Source of the DNA: CAKVON01 sp902475665
GTDB taxonomy: Bacteria > Actinomycetota > Coriobacteriia > Coriobacteriales > Atopobiaceae
DNA length: 64,000 bases
Assembly: GCA_036321795.1 (NCBI GenBank)
Contig: JAWQCY010000006.1
Location: 62,001-126,000, forward strand
Direction of reading: 5' to 3'
Made by a program: the position numbers and the translations under genes. Shown here piece by piece: positions 52,876-61,886 of the stretch. How positions within the stretch are numbered: position 1 is the stretch's first letter; the number at the start of each line of letters is the position of its first letter. The notes below the pieces were generated by a model. The model was not told where the DNA came from. It did no database searches and saw only the letters and a list, made by a program, of their open reading frames with translations.

Positions 52876-52920
52876 ATCCCTACGCCTGCCATGCTACAGC
52901 CGCGTGGCAGGCGTAGGGAT
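52876..52920. terminator. 16-bp perfect hairpin between divergent/tandem genes
   Basis: ATCCCTACGCCTGCCA pairs with 52905-52920 and is followed by TGTGTTT on the plus strand. It lies 52 bases beyond the BrnQ stop and just before the reductase start region, so it most likely ends brnQ transcription. Confidence 0.7.
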
Positions 52921-52972
52921 TGTGTTTGGCGGGCGTTTGTCGCCGACCGGCGCCGGGCCTACGGTGCCGGGC

Positions 52973-54349
52973 CTACCTGTTGCCGGGGCGTGCCACCGAC
53001 ACGGCCACGCCAACGACGGCGGCGCAGGCGGCGGGCAGCACCCAGCCCAGGCCGACGTCCGCAAGCGGTAGCGCGTCCAGCGGGAGCGCCACGCCAGTGA
53101 AGAAGGCGTCGCGTACGGACGTGACGACGCTCACCACGGTCGTGACCCCGACGGCCCACGGCCACACCAGAGGATGACGGTCGCAGGCCTCGTGGGCCAT
53201 GCCCATGACCACCAGCAGGATGGACACGGGGTACAGCGCGTTGAGCAGCGGGACCGAGAAGGTCAGGATGGCGTCCAGGCCGAAGTTGGAGACGAAGCAC
53301 GAGAAGATGGCGAAGGCCGCGGCCCACGCGGGATAGGTCAGGCGGGCCAGCGGGCCCTTCTCGGCAGTGGCGGACGCGGCCCCGGTGCCCGTTGCGCCCC
53401 CGAAGGTCTCCGCGAAGTAGGTGCCGCAGCAGCTGATGAGGCCGATGCACACGTTGAGGCAGGCCAGAAGGTAGATCGCCGCGATGATCACGGTGCCGGC
53501 GAGGCCAAAGTGCAGCGTGGCCGCGGTGGTGAGAAGGACGGCGCCGTTGGTGGCGTCGGGCATGACGGTGCCGAGGCTCGCGCCGACATACGCCAGGCCG
53601 CAGTAGACGACGGCCATGAGCGCGCCCGCGACCACGCCCGCGCGCGAGACCTCGCGCATGACGCCACGCGCATCGGTGACGCCGAGCGCCTGGATGTTCT
53701 CGGCGATGACGATGCCGAACGTGAGCGACGCCAGCAGGTCCATCGTCTGGTAGCCGGAAAGAAAGCCCTGGATGGGAGCGGCGGAGTCGTAGGGGGCGAC
53801 CGGCGCCTGCGCGACACCCGCCGGGGCGACCACCGACGAGCCTACGACCATCACCAGAAGGACGAGCAGCGCAGGCCCCGTGATCCGTCCGAGCAGCTTG
53901 GTCAGGGTGCCGGGGCGCATGGCCAGCGCGTAGGCGGCTGCGAAGAACGCGACCGAGAAGAGCAGGCGCGCCGCGCCCACGGAGACGCCCTGGGGCAGCA
54001 GCGGCACGAGCATCTCGAAGGCGGTCGAGCTGGTGCGCGGGATCGCCAGGCACGGCCCGATGGAGAGGTAGATCGCCGCGACGAAGACGGCGGAGAACAT
54101 GGGGTGGACGCGCGCGGTCAGCTCGCGTGCGGTACCCACGAGCGCCACGGCGACGATGCCCAGCACCGGCAGGCCGATGGCCGCGACAAGAAAGCCGACC
54201 ATTGCCGGGACGCAGCTGGTTCCCGCCTGCAGCGCGAGCAGCGGCGGCAGGATCAGGTTGCCCGCGCCAAAGAACATCGAGAAGAGCGTGATGCCCACGG
54301 TAAGGGACTGGCGGGTCGAGAGCGCGTCTCGGGATGGTCGGTCAGACAT
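52973..54349 (-). CDS. brnQ: Branched-chain amino acid transporter BrnQ/LivII
   Basis: The ATG at 54349 follows AAAGG. The 458-residue, twelve-span LIVCS-family carrier shows GITLFSMFFGAGNLILPPLL at the N-terminus, RTSSTAFEMLVPLLP, GFLSGYQTMDLLASLTFGIV and a C-terminal run of spans. It imports Leu, Ile and Val with Na+ or H+. The spelling of the first two spans is diagnostic. Confidence 0.9.
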   Translation of the reverse strand: MSDRPSRDALSTRQSLTVGITLFSMFFGAGNLILPPLLALQAGTSCVPAMVGFLVAAIGLPVLGIVAVALVGTARELTARVHPMFSAVFVAAIYLSIGPCLAIPRTSSTAFEMLVPLLPQGVSVGAARLLFSVAFFAAAYALAMRPGTLTKLLGRITGPALLVLLVMVVGSSVVAPAGVAQAPVAPYDSAAPIQGFLSGYQTMDLLASLTFGIVIAENIQALGVTDARGVMREVSRAGVVAGALMAVVYCGLAYVGASLGTVMPDATNGAVLLTTAATLHFGLAGTVIIAAIYLLACLNVCIGLISCCGTYFAETFGGATGTGAASATAEKGPLARLTYPAWAAAFAIFSCFVSNFGLDAILTFSVPLLNALYPVSILLVVMGMAHEACDRHPLVWPWAVGVTTVVSVVTSVRDAFFTGVALPLDALPLADVGLGWVLPAACAAVVGVAVSVARPGNR

Positions 54350-54467
54350 GGCGAGCCTTTCTGCCGTGATGCCGATGCGTAATGAGATGCATTGTCGCAT
54401 GCCACGGAGTTTGCCGGGGCGAAAATGCAGCGGATGGCACGATCGACCAAGGCCCTTTTGCTCACAT

Positions 54468-54520
54468 CTTGCAAAGTAGAACTGCAAGAATTATTATATC
54501 TTGCAGGATAGAACTTCAAG
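54468..54520 (+). promoter_or_regulatory. Two palindromic direct repeats upstream of the AAA_14 gene
   Basis: Positions 54468-54488 and 54500-54520 are 21-base near-copies, each of the form CTTGCA...TAGAAC...CAAG and roughly palindromic. They start 32 bases apart, about three helical turns, and end 13 bases before the ATG at 54534. A TATTATATCTTG -10-like element lies between them. This suggests a cooperative operator. Confidence 0.5.
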
Positions 54521-54533
54521 CAAGGAGTTCAAC

Positions 54534-55889
54534 ATGCCCTTCAACGCGCTCGTGCAGGAGAAGATTCTCGATTTTGAGAGACTGGGGATTCCGCCGGTCT
54601 TCGAGCGCGATATGGGGCTCCTCCCGATTCAGAAGCCCATGCGAAATAACCTTGCGCAGGTGGTTGTGGGTACGCGTCGATGCGGCAAGACCTACCGCCT
54701 GTTCCAAGAGATGCACGACGTATTGCGCGCGGGTTATGGCGCGCAGAACCTCCTGTATTTCAACTTCGAGGACGAGCGTCTCAAGCCTTACTCTTCCGAG
54801 CTGCTCTCAGACGTCGTTGACACCTTCTTTGCCATGCGCCCGTCGGCAAAGGTGGATGGCTGCTTCCTATTCTTTGACGAGATTCAAGAGGTGCCCGAGT
54901 GGAGTACGTTTCTTCGTCGACTCATCGATTCCGAAAAGGTGACGGTGTACGTCACGGGCTCCTCGTCCAAGATGCTCTCCGCGGAACTCGCCTCGGAGTT
55001 CCGCGGGAGGTCGATCTCGCGCGAGCTCTTCCCGTTGAGCTTCAAGGAGTTCGTGAGGTATACCACGGGTGAATCTCCCTCTCTTTCGGGCGGCCTTTCT
55101 TCGAGCGATAACGCGGTTTTGCGCAACGCCCTTCAGGACTACCTGATCCGAGGCGGATATATCGCCGCCCTGTCGCTTCCCGCTCCCGAGGGCATGATGC
55201 TCATGCAGGAATATGCCTATCGGACGGTCGCGATGGATGTGGTCGAACGGTATAACCTTCGAACCCCTCAGGTGGCGGTGAGCTTCCTTTCTCGTTGCCT
55301 GGCATCCTCGGCACGCGAGCTGTCCGTGAACAAGGTGACCAACGAGTTCAAAAGCCGTGGAGTCTCGACCTCGCGCGAGACCCTTGGCAGCCTGTTGTCG
55401 TATTACGAGGAAGCCTACCTGCTGTTTTCCCTTGGGGACCTCAGTAGGTCGCTGGCGGACAACTCCCGCTCGAGCGCCAAAGTCTATGCGGTGGACCCAG
55501 GCATGTTCGTGGCATTTTCGCGCGCAACAAGCCGTGAGGACGGCCAACGTCTGGAAACGGCGGTATACGACAAGCTGCGCAGAGGAGCTTCCGATGCGTG
55601 TTTGGGATCTATTGCGCGCCTGACGTTTTCGCATGAAGGCAGGTCGCACGAGATCGACTTCGTGTCCGGTGACGCTTTGCTGGGAGACGTCTACTCCCTG
55701 GTCCAGGTCAGTGTGGGGATGGATGACCCAAGGATAAGGGCACGCGAGCTGGGCGCTCTGGAAGCGGCGATGGGCAAATACGGAATACTAGAGTCGACCG
55801 TTGTGACCATGGATTCCGAGGAGACAATCATGACCGGGTCAGGCGTCATCAACGTTCTCCCGGCCTGGAAGTGGCTGCTCGATTCCTAG
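54534..55889 (+). CDS. AAA_14/DUF4143-type ATPase
   Basis: AAGGAG precedes the ATG at 54534. The 451-residue protein has Walker A VVGTRRCGKTYRLFQ (about 44-52), Walker B CFLFFDEIQEVPEW and sensor VYVTGSSSKMLS, followed by RGRSISRELFPLSFKEFVRY and a DUF4143-like nuclease-fold half (SHEIDFVSGD, LVQVSVGM) ending INVLPAWKWLLDS. Such ATPases are common, mobile and of uncertain role; some act with antitoxins. Its promoter carries two direct repeats. Confidence 0.85.
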   Translation: MPFNALVQEKILDFERLGIPPVFERDMGLLPIQKPMRNNLAQVVVGTRRCGKTYRLFQEMHDVLRAGYGAQNLLYFNFEDERLKPYSSELLSDVVDTFFAMRPSAKVDGCFLFFDEIQEVPEWSTFLRRLIDSEKVTVYVTGSSSKMLSAELASEFRGRSISRELFPLSFKEFVRYTTGESPSLSGGLSSSDNAVLRNALQDYLIRGGYIAALSLPAPEGMMLMQEYAYRTVAMDVVERYNLRTPQVAVSFLSRCLASSARELSVNKVTNEFKSRGVSTSRETLGSLLSYYEEAYLLFSLGDLSRSLADNSRSSAKVYAVDPGMFVAFSRATSREDGQRLETAVYDKLRRGASDACLGSIARLTFSHEGRSHEIDFVSGDALLGDVYSLVQVSVGMDDPRIRARELGALEAAMGKYGILESTVVTMDSEETIMTGSGVINVLPAWKWLLDS

Positions 55890-56099
55890 CCATGCGTCCG
55901 CGACCGGTTTGCCTCTCCGGCAGCGCGCAACCAACGGTTTCTTGGCCGAGGGGCATCGGGCCAGCATACTTGGGGTGCAGAGAAGTGCGTCGCGTCGAGC
56001 GCGTCGCCCGACGACTGCGGCACCGATGCCGACGGCGGGAGGAACGACCACTACTGCAAGTGGTGTTACGACCGTGGTGACTATACCTACGAGACCACC

Positions 56100-56594
56100 A
56101 TGGAGGCCATGATCGAGGACTGCGCCCCGCGCCTGGCCAAGAATGAGGGCATGACACTGGACGAGGCGGTCTCCCTCATGGGCGCGGTCCTGCCGCAGCT
56201 CGAGCGCTGGCGTGCGGTGCGCAAGAACGAGGGGCGCTACGGAGTCGAGGCCCGCGAGCGTTACGGTGACGCTGCGGTCGACGCGGCAAACGAGGCGATC
56301 CTGGACATGGACCCCGCCACATGGAACGAGCTGGGGGAGCTCGAGCAGGCGATCCTGGGCCTTCTGCAGATGGCGATGGCGGATGGCGACGAGCGTGGTC
56401 CCGAGGCCGAAAGGCTCGTCTCGATGCACCGTCGCTGGGTCGGACTGCACTGGGGCTTCGAACCAGACGATGCGGCCCACCAGGCGCTCGTTCAGGGATA
56501 TCTTGCGGACCCGCGCTTCGTTGCCTACTACGATGGCCCCTGCGGGGCAGGTGCTGCGGAGTTTCTTGCCAAGGCGGTCCAGGCGTCGCTCTAG
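56100..56594 (+). pseudogene. Zinc-ribbon / TipAS drug-recognition protein, 5' end apparently damaged
   Basis: From the ATG at 56100 the 164 residues read MEAMIEDCAPRLAKNEGMTL, RYGVEARERYGDAAVDAANE and LVSMHRRWVGLHWGFEPDDA, VQGYLADPRFVAYYDGPCGA, a TipAS antibiotic-recognition domain. Upstream in the same frame lie DDCGTDADGGRNDHYCKWCY and DRGDYTYETT, the second half of a zinc-ribbon domain (PF12674-like), but the frame contains no start codon back to the stop of the preceding gene. Either the start and first Cys pair were lost or translation begins at 56100 and yields TipAS only. TipAS domains bind thiopeptides. Confidence 0.6.
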
Positions 56595-56708
56595 CCCCTT
56601 CTGCCGCCGTGCCTCGTGGGACGCGTCGCCTTCCCGGGGTAAAGTGAGAAGGGCGCGGCCCATCTCGGCAGCGCACGTATGAAACCGACGAGCGCGAGGA
56701 GCGTGGAC

Positions 56709-57890
56709 ATGGCCGGAAACGACATCAGGCAGCTGGCTCTTGAGAAGCACCGCGAGTGGAAGGGCAAGATCGAGGTTGTGAGCCGCGCCTCCATCTCGAC
56801 GCCCGAGGAGCTTGCAGTGGCGTACACGCCCGGCGTCGCCGAGCCCTGCCTCAAGATCCGCGACGACGTCAGCGAGTCGTACACCTACACCCGCCGCGGC
56901 AACCTGGTTGCCGTCGTGACCGACGGCACGGCCGTGCTTGGCCTGGGCGACATCGGTCCCGAGGCAGGCATGCCCGTGATGGAGGGCAAGTGCGCCCTGT
57001 TCAAGACGTTCGCCGACGTCGACGCCTTCCCTCTGTGCGTCCGCTCCAAGGACGTGGACGAGATCGTCCGCACGGTCGAGCTTCTGGCCGGAAGCTTTGG
57101 CGGCGTCAACCTCGAGGACATCAGCGCCCCGCGCTGCTTCGAGATCGAGCGTCGCCTGAAGGAGGTCTGCGACATCCCCGTCTTCCATGACGACCAGCAC
57201 GGCACCGCCGTCGTGACCTGCGCCGCGCTGATCAACGCGTGCCGCCTGACCGGTCGCGTGCTGGCCGACGTCCGCGTGGTCTTCTCCGGTGCCGGCGCCG
57301 CGGGCATCTCCATCGCGCGCCTGATGAAGCGCATGGGCGTTCGTGACGTCATCATCTGCGACCGCCGCGGCGCCATCTACGAGGGCCGCGAGGGGCTGAA
57401 CCCCGTCAAGCAGGAGGTCGCCGCCTGGACCAACCGCGAGGGCGTCCACGGCAGCCTGGCCGATGCCGTCAAGGGCGCCGACGTCTTCGTGGGCGTCTCC
57501 GCCCCCGGCGCGCTGACGCAGGACATGGTCCGCACCATGGCGGCCGACCCGATCGTCTTTGCCTGCGCGAACCCCGTGCCCGAGATCATGCCCGACGAGG
57601 CCCTGGCGGCGGGTGCCGCCGTCGCGGCCACGGGTCGTTCCGACTTCCCCAACCAGATCAACAACGTCCTGGCGTTCCCGGGCATCTTCCGCGGCGCCCT
57701 GGACGTGCGCGCCTCCGACATCAACGACGAGATGATGGAGGCCGCCGCCTACGCAATCGCCGGCCTGGTGGACGACGACAAGCGCTGCGCCGAGTACGTC
57801 ATCCCCGGCGCCTTCGACGACCGCGTGGCCCCCGCGGTGGCGGCCGCCGTCGCCGAGGCCGCCCGCAAGTCCGGCGTCGCCAGGGCATAG
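56709..57890 (+). CDS. Malic enzyme
   Basis: The ATG at 56709 has AGGAG 8 bases upstream. The 393-residue protein oxidatively decarboxylates malate to pyruvate. STPEELAVAYTPGVAEPCLK, VVTDGTAVLGLGDIGPEAGM, catalytic KCALFK, DISAPRCFEIERRL, FHDDQHGTAVVTCAALINAC and the NAD(P)-binding VVFSGAGAAGISIARLMKRM are all canonical. Length fits the short bacterial form without a phosphotransacetylase extension. Confidence 0.94.
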   Translation: MAGNDIRQLALEKHREWKGKIEVVSRASISTPEELAVAYTPGVAEPCLKIRDDVSESYTYTRRGNLVAVVTDGTAVLGLGDIGPEAGMPVMEGKCALFKTFADVDAFPLCVRSKDVDEIVRTVELLAGSFGGVNLEDISAPRCFEIERRLKEVCDIPVFHDDQHGTAVVTCAALINACRLTGRVLADVRVVFSGAGAAGISIARLMKRMGVRDVIICDRRGAIYEGREGLNPVKQEVAAWTNREGVHGSLADAVKGADVFVGVSAPGALTQDMVRTMAADPIVFACANPVPEIMPDEALAAGAAVAATGRSDFPNQINNVLAFPGIFRGALDVRASDINDEMMEAAAYAIAGLVDDDKRCAEYVIPGAFDDRVAPAVAAAVAEAARKSGVARA

Positions 57891-57946
57891 TGGCGGGGTC
57901 GCCGTTACGTGGCGGCGTGGTCGCCGCGACATACATGCCGTGCGAA

Positions 57947-57980
57947 GGGGCGCGGGCCGTGTGGCCTGCGCCCCCTTTTT
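57947..57980 (+). terminator. Intrinsic terminator after malic enzyme
   Basis: GGGGCGC-G-GGCC pairs with GGCC-T-GCGCCCC around GTGT and is followed by CTTTTT. Confidence 0.85.
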
Positions 57981-58068
57981 GCGTCACGAACTGACGGTTC
58001 TTCTCGGCAGGGGGACGGTCGGGGTGGTCGTGATGGTGTCGTGACGCTGTCGTGATGGAATTAAACTA

Positions 58069-58084
58069 TTAGACAAACGTCTAA
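58069..58084 (+). promoter_or_regulatory. Candidate SdpR operator
   Basis: TTAGAC-AAAC-GTCTAA is a perfect 6+6 palindrome about 80 bases before the ArsR-type gene, in the only AT-rich part of this intergenic region. It is a good autorepression site. Confidence 0.55.
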
Positions 58085-58164
58085 CTATCGAGTACAGTGC
58101 CTTGCGAGAAGGACTCGCGGTCCCCGATGGATGGGCTCGCGGGGGAAATGGCGATTGGGGGAGC

Positions 58165-58437
58165 ATGGCGGGCGAGGGGTTCAAGGCCCTGGCGGACCCG
58201 ACGCGCAGGCGGATTCTCGAGCTTTTGCGCGAGGGCGACAAGACCGCCGGCGAGCTTGCCAGGCACTTTGACATGAGCAAGCCGTCGCTCAGCCACCACC
58301 TGGCCACCCTGAGGGCGGCTGGTCTGGTGAGCGACGAGCGTCGCGGGCAGAACATCGTGTACAGCCTCAACACCACCGTCATGCAGGATCTGATCGGGTG
58401 GTTCATGGGATTCTCCCGGCAGGAGGGGAACGAGTAA
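58165..58437 (+). CDS. ArsR-family repressor, SdpR-like
   Basis: The start at 58165 follows GGGGGAG. The 90-residue winged helix protein reads FKALADPTRRRILELLREGD, KTAGELARHFDMSKPSLSHH and LATLRAAGLVSDERRGQNIV, ending with a hydrophobic DLIGWFMGFS helix. This is the SdpR type of ArsR protein that controls an SdpI immunity membrane protein. The stop and the next start overlap as TAATG. Confidence 0.9.
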   Translation: MAGEGFKALADPTRRRILELLREGDKTAGELARHFDMSKPSLSHHLATLRAAGLVSDERRGQNIVYSLNTTVMQDLIGWFMGFSRQEGNE

Positions 58438-59129
58438 TGGCTGGTTTCAGGAAGTCCGTCGCGGGGGTTCCCGCGTCCGTTTGGGCGGCGCTGGTCGCCG
58501 TGTCTGTCGTCAACGTCGTGGCGCACCTGGCCGTGCTGCCGAGCCTGCCCGCGCAGGTACCCGTGCATTGGGGAGCGTCGGGCGCGGTTGACGGGTGGGG
58601 CCCCAGCTGGTCGACGACCGCGTTCGGCGCGGTGCCGCTTGGGATGCTGGCGCTCTTCTACGTCGTGCCGCAGGTTGATCCCAAGGCTTGCGCCTATGCC
58701 GCGGCCGGCAGGTTCTACCTGGGATTCGTTTGCGCCATGACCGCGATCATGTGTGGTATGTCCTGGCTGGGTGAGCTGACCGTCTGGGGTGTCGTCCCCG
58801 CCACGGGCTCCGTCAACGCCCTGGTTGGTGCGGTGGTCGGCCTTTTGCTGGTGGGCGTCGGCAACTACCTGCCGCGCGTGCGCCAGAACTACACCATGGG
58901 GGTGAAGACCCCCTGGGCGCTCGCCGACCCCGACAACTGGCGTCGCACCCAGCGCTTTGGCGGCGCCTGCCTGATGGTCGCGGGCGTCGTGGTCGCCGCG
59001 AGCGGTCTTGCGGCGTCGCTTCTGCCTGCGGGCTGGGTCATGGGCGCGATCGTCGTCGCGACCCTTTGCGCGGTCGTGGCCCCCGGCGCCTATTCCTACC
59101 TGCTGTGGCGTCGTGGCCAGAGGGGGTAG
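58437..59129 (+). CDS. SdpI-family immunity membrane protein
   Basis: This 230-residue protein has six spans and a DUF1648-type start (LPSLPAQVPVHWGASGAVDG) and an SdpI motif NYLPRVRQNYTMGVKTPWAL followed by WRRTQRFGGACLMVAG. In Bacillus SdpI protects against the SdpC toxin and, as a signal receptor, sequesters SdpR at the membrane. It is coupled to the repressor gene; no sdpABC toxin genes are nearby. Confidence 0.88.
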   Translation: MAGFRKSVAGVPASVWAALVAVSVVNVVAHLAVLPSLPAQVPVHWGASGAVDGWGPSWSTTAFGAVPLGMLALFYVVPQVDPKACAYAAAGRFYLGFVCAMTAIMCGMSWLGELTVWGVVPATGSVNALVGAVVGLLLVGVGNYLPRVRQNYTMGVKTPWALADPDNWRRTQRFGGACLMVAGVVVAASGLAASLLPAGWVMGAIVVATLCAVVAPGAYSYLLWRRGQRG

Positions 59130-59216
59130 TGGCGGGCGTGGGGCGCGACTGGTGCGCTCCGCTCCGCCGCCGAATGTTGCCGTTGCGCGGCCGTGTCGTC
59201 ATGCGCGGTGGCGTTC

Positions 59217-59594
59217 GGCACGTTTTTCGCAAACGTGCCATCGGGTGCCATGGCAGATGGTGCCATTTGGCACGTTTTACGCATGTGTGCCGAATGGCGC
59301 CCAATTTGATGGTGTCGTTTGGCACGTTTTGCGCATTCGTGTCGTTTCGCGCCATCGCTGCGAGCCCGTCGCATGATATGCCAAGAAGAGTCACGCAGTT
59401 TACCTGGGACGATGCTTCGTCATTGCTCGTGGTTCTTCTCTGTAGCGTCAAATGGATGGTCAGAAATGGCACATTTCGCGCATCTGTGCCAAATGACGCT
59501 CGCCTCAATGGCGCCAACAGACACGTTTTGCGCATTTGTATCGAACGGCGCACGGCCTGATGGTGCCGTTCGGCACGTTTTTCGCAAACGTGTC
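59217..59594. repeat. Palindromic array with 52-bp period
   Basis: Six copies of a 23-base palindrome (best form GGCACGTTT-TTCGC-AAACGTGCC) begin at 59217, 59269, 59321, 59468, 59520 and 59572. Gaps are 52, 52, 147, 52 and 52, so about two units are lost in the middle. The inter-palindrome DNA is also partly conserved (GATGGTGCC before several copies). No gene is supported from 59130 to 59879. Confidence 0.75.
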
Positions 59595-59879
59595 CGAATT
59601 TGTGTCCGAACCCCTCCGTAAGGTTGTGCCACGGCAACCAAGCGATAGGGGAATTCATTAAGGTGTATGTCACGCGCAGCTCGTGCTTCGGTCGCATGCC
59701 CGCGACCGCCGCGATTGCGCGTGGCCCCAGCGCGACCGTTGCATCCGTCGCGATTCACGGGATGACGCGCCGCCTCCAAACAACCGAATGGATGAGGAAT
59801 TTAATGCGACCCGCCCATGGCGCATGTCGCGTTATGCCGAGCAGCCGCCCGGCATCGGACCCATCCTTTGGAGGCAAAC

Positions 59880-60473
59880 ATGAACCAGATTCCCAGCTAC
59901 AACCCCCAGGTCCTCAAGAGGACCGCCTCGGGCGTCGAGAGGTATGACATCCGCGACAGGATGCTTGCCGATCGCCAGCTCGAGCTCACCTGCCAGGTGG
60001 ACGCCGAGTCGTGCTCCTCGGTCATCCGCGGTCTTCTCTACCTGCAGGGCCTCGACGCGCAGGCCCCCGTCACGCTCTACATCAACAGCCTGGGTGGCGA
60101 GGTCCAGTCGGGCCTGGCGCTCTATGACGTCATGCAGGCAGTCAGCTGCCCGGTCCGCACCGTCTGCCTGGGCATGGCGGCCAGCATGGGCGCGCTGCTG
60201 TTTATCGCCGGCGACGACCGCGAGATGCTGCCCCACAGCCGCATCATGATTCACGACCCGCTCATCGGCGGCGGCATCGCCGGCAGCGCGCTGTCGGTCA
60301 AGGCCCGCGCCGATGACCTCATGCGCATTCGCGACGTCACGGCCGAGGTTATCGCCCGCCACACGGGGATGCCCCTCGACGAGGTCTTCTCGCTCACCGC
60401 GTCCGACACGTACTTCGAGGCCGACGAGGCAGTCAGGCGCAACCTGGCCGACCGCGTCGTCACCTCGCTGTAG
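59880..60473 (+). CDS. ClpP-like serine peptidase
   Basis: GGAGG precedes the ATG. The 197-residue protein has the ClpP fold with a complete triad: Ser102 in GMAASMGALL, His125 in RIMIHDPLIGG and Asp176 in SDTYFEADEA. The oxyanion and strand motif INSLGGEVQSGLALYD is present. It differs from housekeeping ClpP in the N-terminal gate (MNQIPSYNPQVLKRTASGVE). It sits 9 bases before a VirD4-like ATPase gene instead of clpX, with a palindrome array upstream. An operon-specific protease is a reasonable reading. Confidence 0.85.
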   Translation: MNQIPSYNPQVLKRTASGVERYDIRDRMLADRQLELTCQVDAESCSSVIRGLLYLQGLDAQAPVTLYINSLGGEVQSGLALYDVMQAVSCPVRTVCLGMAASMGALLFIAGDDREMLPHSRIMIHDPLIGGGIAGSALSVKARADDLMRIRDVTAEVIARHTGMPLDEVFSLTASDTYFEADEAVRRNLADRVVTSL

Positions 60474-60482
60474 GGGGGCGCT

Positions 60483-61877
60483 ATGACTAGGACCACCGCA
60501 GCTAAGACCACCGCCGCGACCTCGGGCGAGAAGTGCGTCGGGCGCACCGCTGCCGCGGGCCCCTCCGACCGCAGCTCCCGCGCCGCCTACCAGGGTGAGC
60601 TTCCCCTTACTCGCAACCACTCCGCAAACGCCGACTCCTGGGCCACCGGGCTCAACAACAACATCCTGGTGCTTGGCTGCTCGGGCGGGGGCAAGACGCG
60701 ACACCACGTCAAGCCCACCCTTATGCAGTGCCAGGGTTCCTACGTCGTCCTCGACGGCAAGGGCCGCCTTTGGGACGAGATGGCCCCCTTCATGGCGCTC
60801 AATGGCTACATGGTCGATCGCCTAGACTTCACCGGGATCGGCGACGACTCGGTCGGCTACGACCCGCTCGCACAGGTGCGCTGGAGGCACGGCGCTCCCG
60901 TCCAGGCCGACATCATCTCCATCGCAAGGGCCATCTGCCCGGTAGACCAGCACGGGTCCGACCCGTTCTGGGGGCTTGCCGCCGCCAACTACCTGGCAAG
61001 CTTCATCGCGTACGTCTTCGAGGCGCTGCCCGAGCGAGAGTGGAACTTCTCGAGCGTAACGCGCGTCTTCGAGCAGGCGTGCGACGGCCGCGAGTGCACC
61101 ATGTTCGACCAGCTTGCCGACGAAGACCCCACGAGCTACGCGGTCTCCCTCTACCGTCGCGCCAAGGCAACCAAGGCGGCGAGCAAGATGCACGCCAGCA
61201 TCATGGGCATCATCGCGGCGAACCTCCTGCCGCTCTCGTTTGACGCCGCCGTGCGCTGCTTTCGCAATCCCAACCAGGTCGACCTGGCGTCCTTTGGGTC
61301 CCAGAGGCGTGTCCTGTTTGTGACCATGGACGACCTCGACGACAGCCTCGCGCCGCTCACCAGCCTCTTTGTGACGCAGCTCATCCGACGTCTGTGCGAC
61401 GCCGCCGACGCCACGCCCGCGGGTCGGCTTGACGTGCCCGTCCGCCTTGTGTTGGACGACTTTGCCAACCTCAACCTTCCCGGCATCGACGACGTGCTCG
61501 CCGTCATCCGCAGCCGCGAGATCAGCTGCACGCTCGTCTGCCAGACGGTGAGCCAGCTCGAGGCGCGCTACGGCGTGGCCGCCGCCAACTCGATCGTCGG
61601 CAACTGCGACCGCCAGCTGGTCATGGCCTTCCAGGACGAGCGCACCGCCAGCTATTTCGGGACGCGTGCCGACAGGCCGGCCCCGGTGCTGCTGGAGACC
61701 CCCATGGACAAGTGGTGGCTCTTCGAGCGTGGCCAGGCGGGCGTGCTCGACGACGCCTACCGCCTTGAGGACCATCCCGCCTACGACAGGCTGCGTCTGA
61801 CGCGTGGCTTCGAGATGGCTGGCGGCATTCGTGAGGTTGAGGCCGCCGCCGGTTCCAACCCTTCCCTTTGCGAGTAA
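60483..61877 (+). CDS. Soluble VirD4/TraG-like ATPase
   Basis: AGGGGG precedes the ATG. The 464-residue protein has Walker A LGCSGGGKT (residues 64-72), Walker B RLVLDDFANLNLPGIDDVLA and the T4CP motif EISCTLVCQTVSQLEARYGV, plus SYVVLDGKGRLWDE. These identify a type IV coupling protein-type ATPase. It lacks the N-terminal membrane helices usual for VirD4, and Walker B has Asp-Asp-Phe where Asp-Glu-Phe is normal. No relaxase or mating-pore gene is near. It lies between ClpP and an unknown gene with 9-base gaps on both sides. Confidence 0.8.
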   Translation: MTRTTAAKTTAATSGEKCVGRTAAAGPSDRSSRAAYQGELPLTRNHSANADSWATGLNNNILVLGCSGGGKTRHHVKPTLMQCQGSYVVLDGKGRLWDEMAPFMALNGYMVDRLDFTGIGDDSVGYDPLAQVRWRHGAPVQADIISIARAICPVDQHGSDPFWGLAAANYLASFIAYVFEALPEREWNFSSVTRVFEQACDGRECTMFDQLADEDPTSYAVSLYRRAKATKAASKMHASIMGIIAANLLPLSFDAAVRCFRNPNQVDLASFGSQRRVLFVTMDDLDDSLAPLTSLFVTQLIRRLCDAADATPAGRLDVPVRLVLDDFANLNLPGIDDVLAVIRSREISCTLVCQTVSQLEARYGVAAANSIVGNCDRQLVMAFQDERTASYFGTRADRPAPVLLETPMDKWWLFERGQAGVLDDAYRLEDHPAYDRLRLTRGFEMAGGIREVEAAAGSNPSLCE

Positions 61878-61886
61878 GGAGAGCCC

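Noticed and set aside
59217..59594. CRISPR array
   Set aside because: Repeats are regularly spaced and palindromic, but the intervening sequences are conserved rather than unique, the units are degenerate and no cas gene is present.
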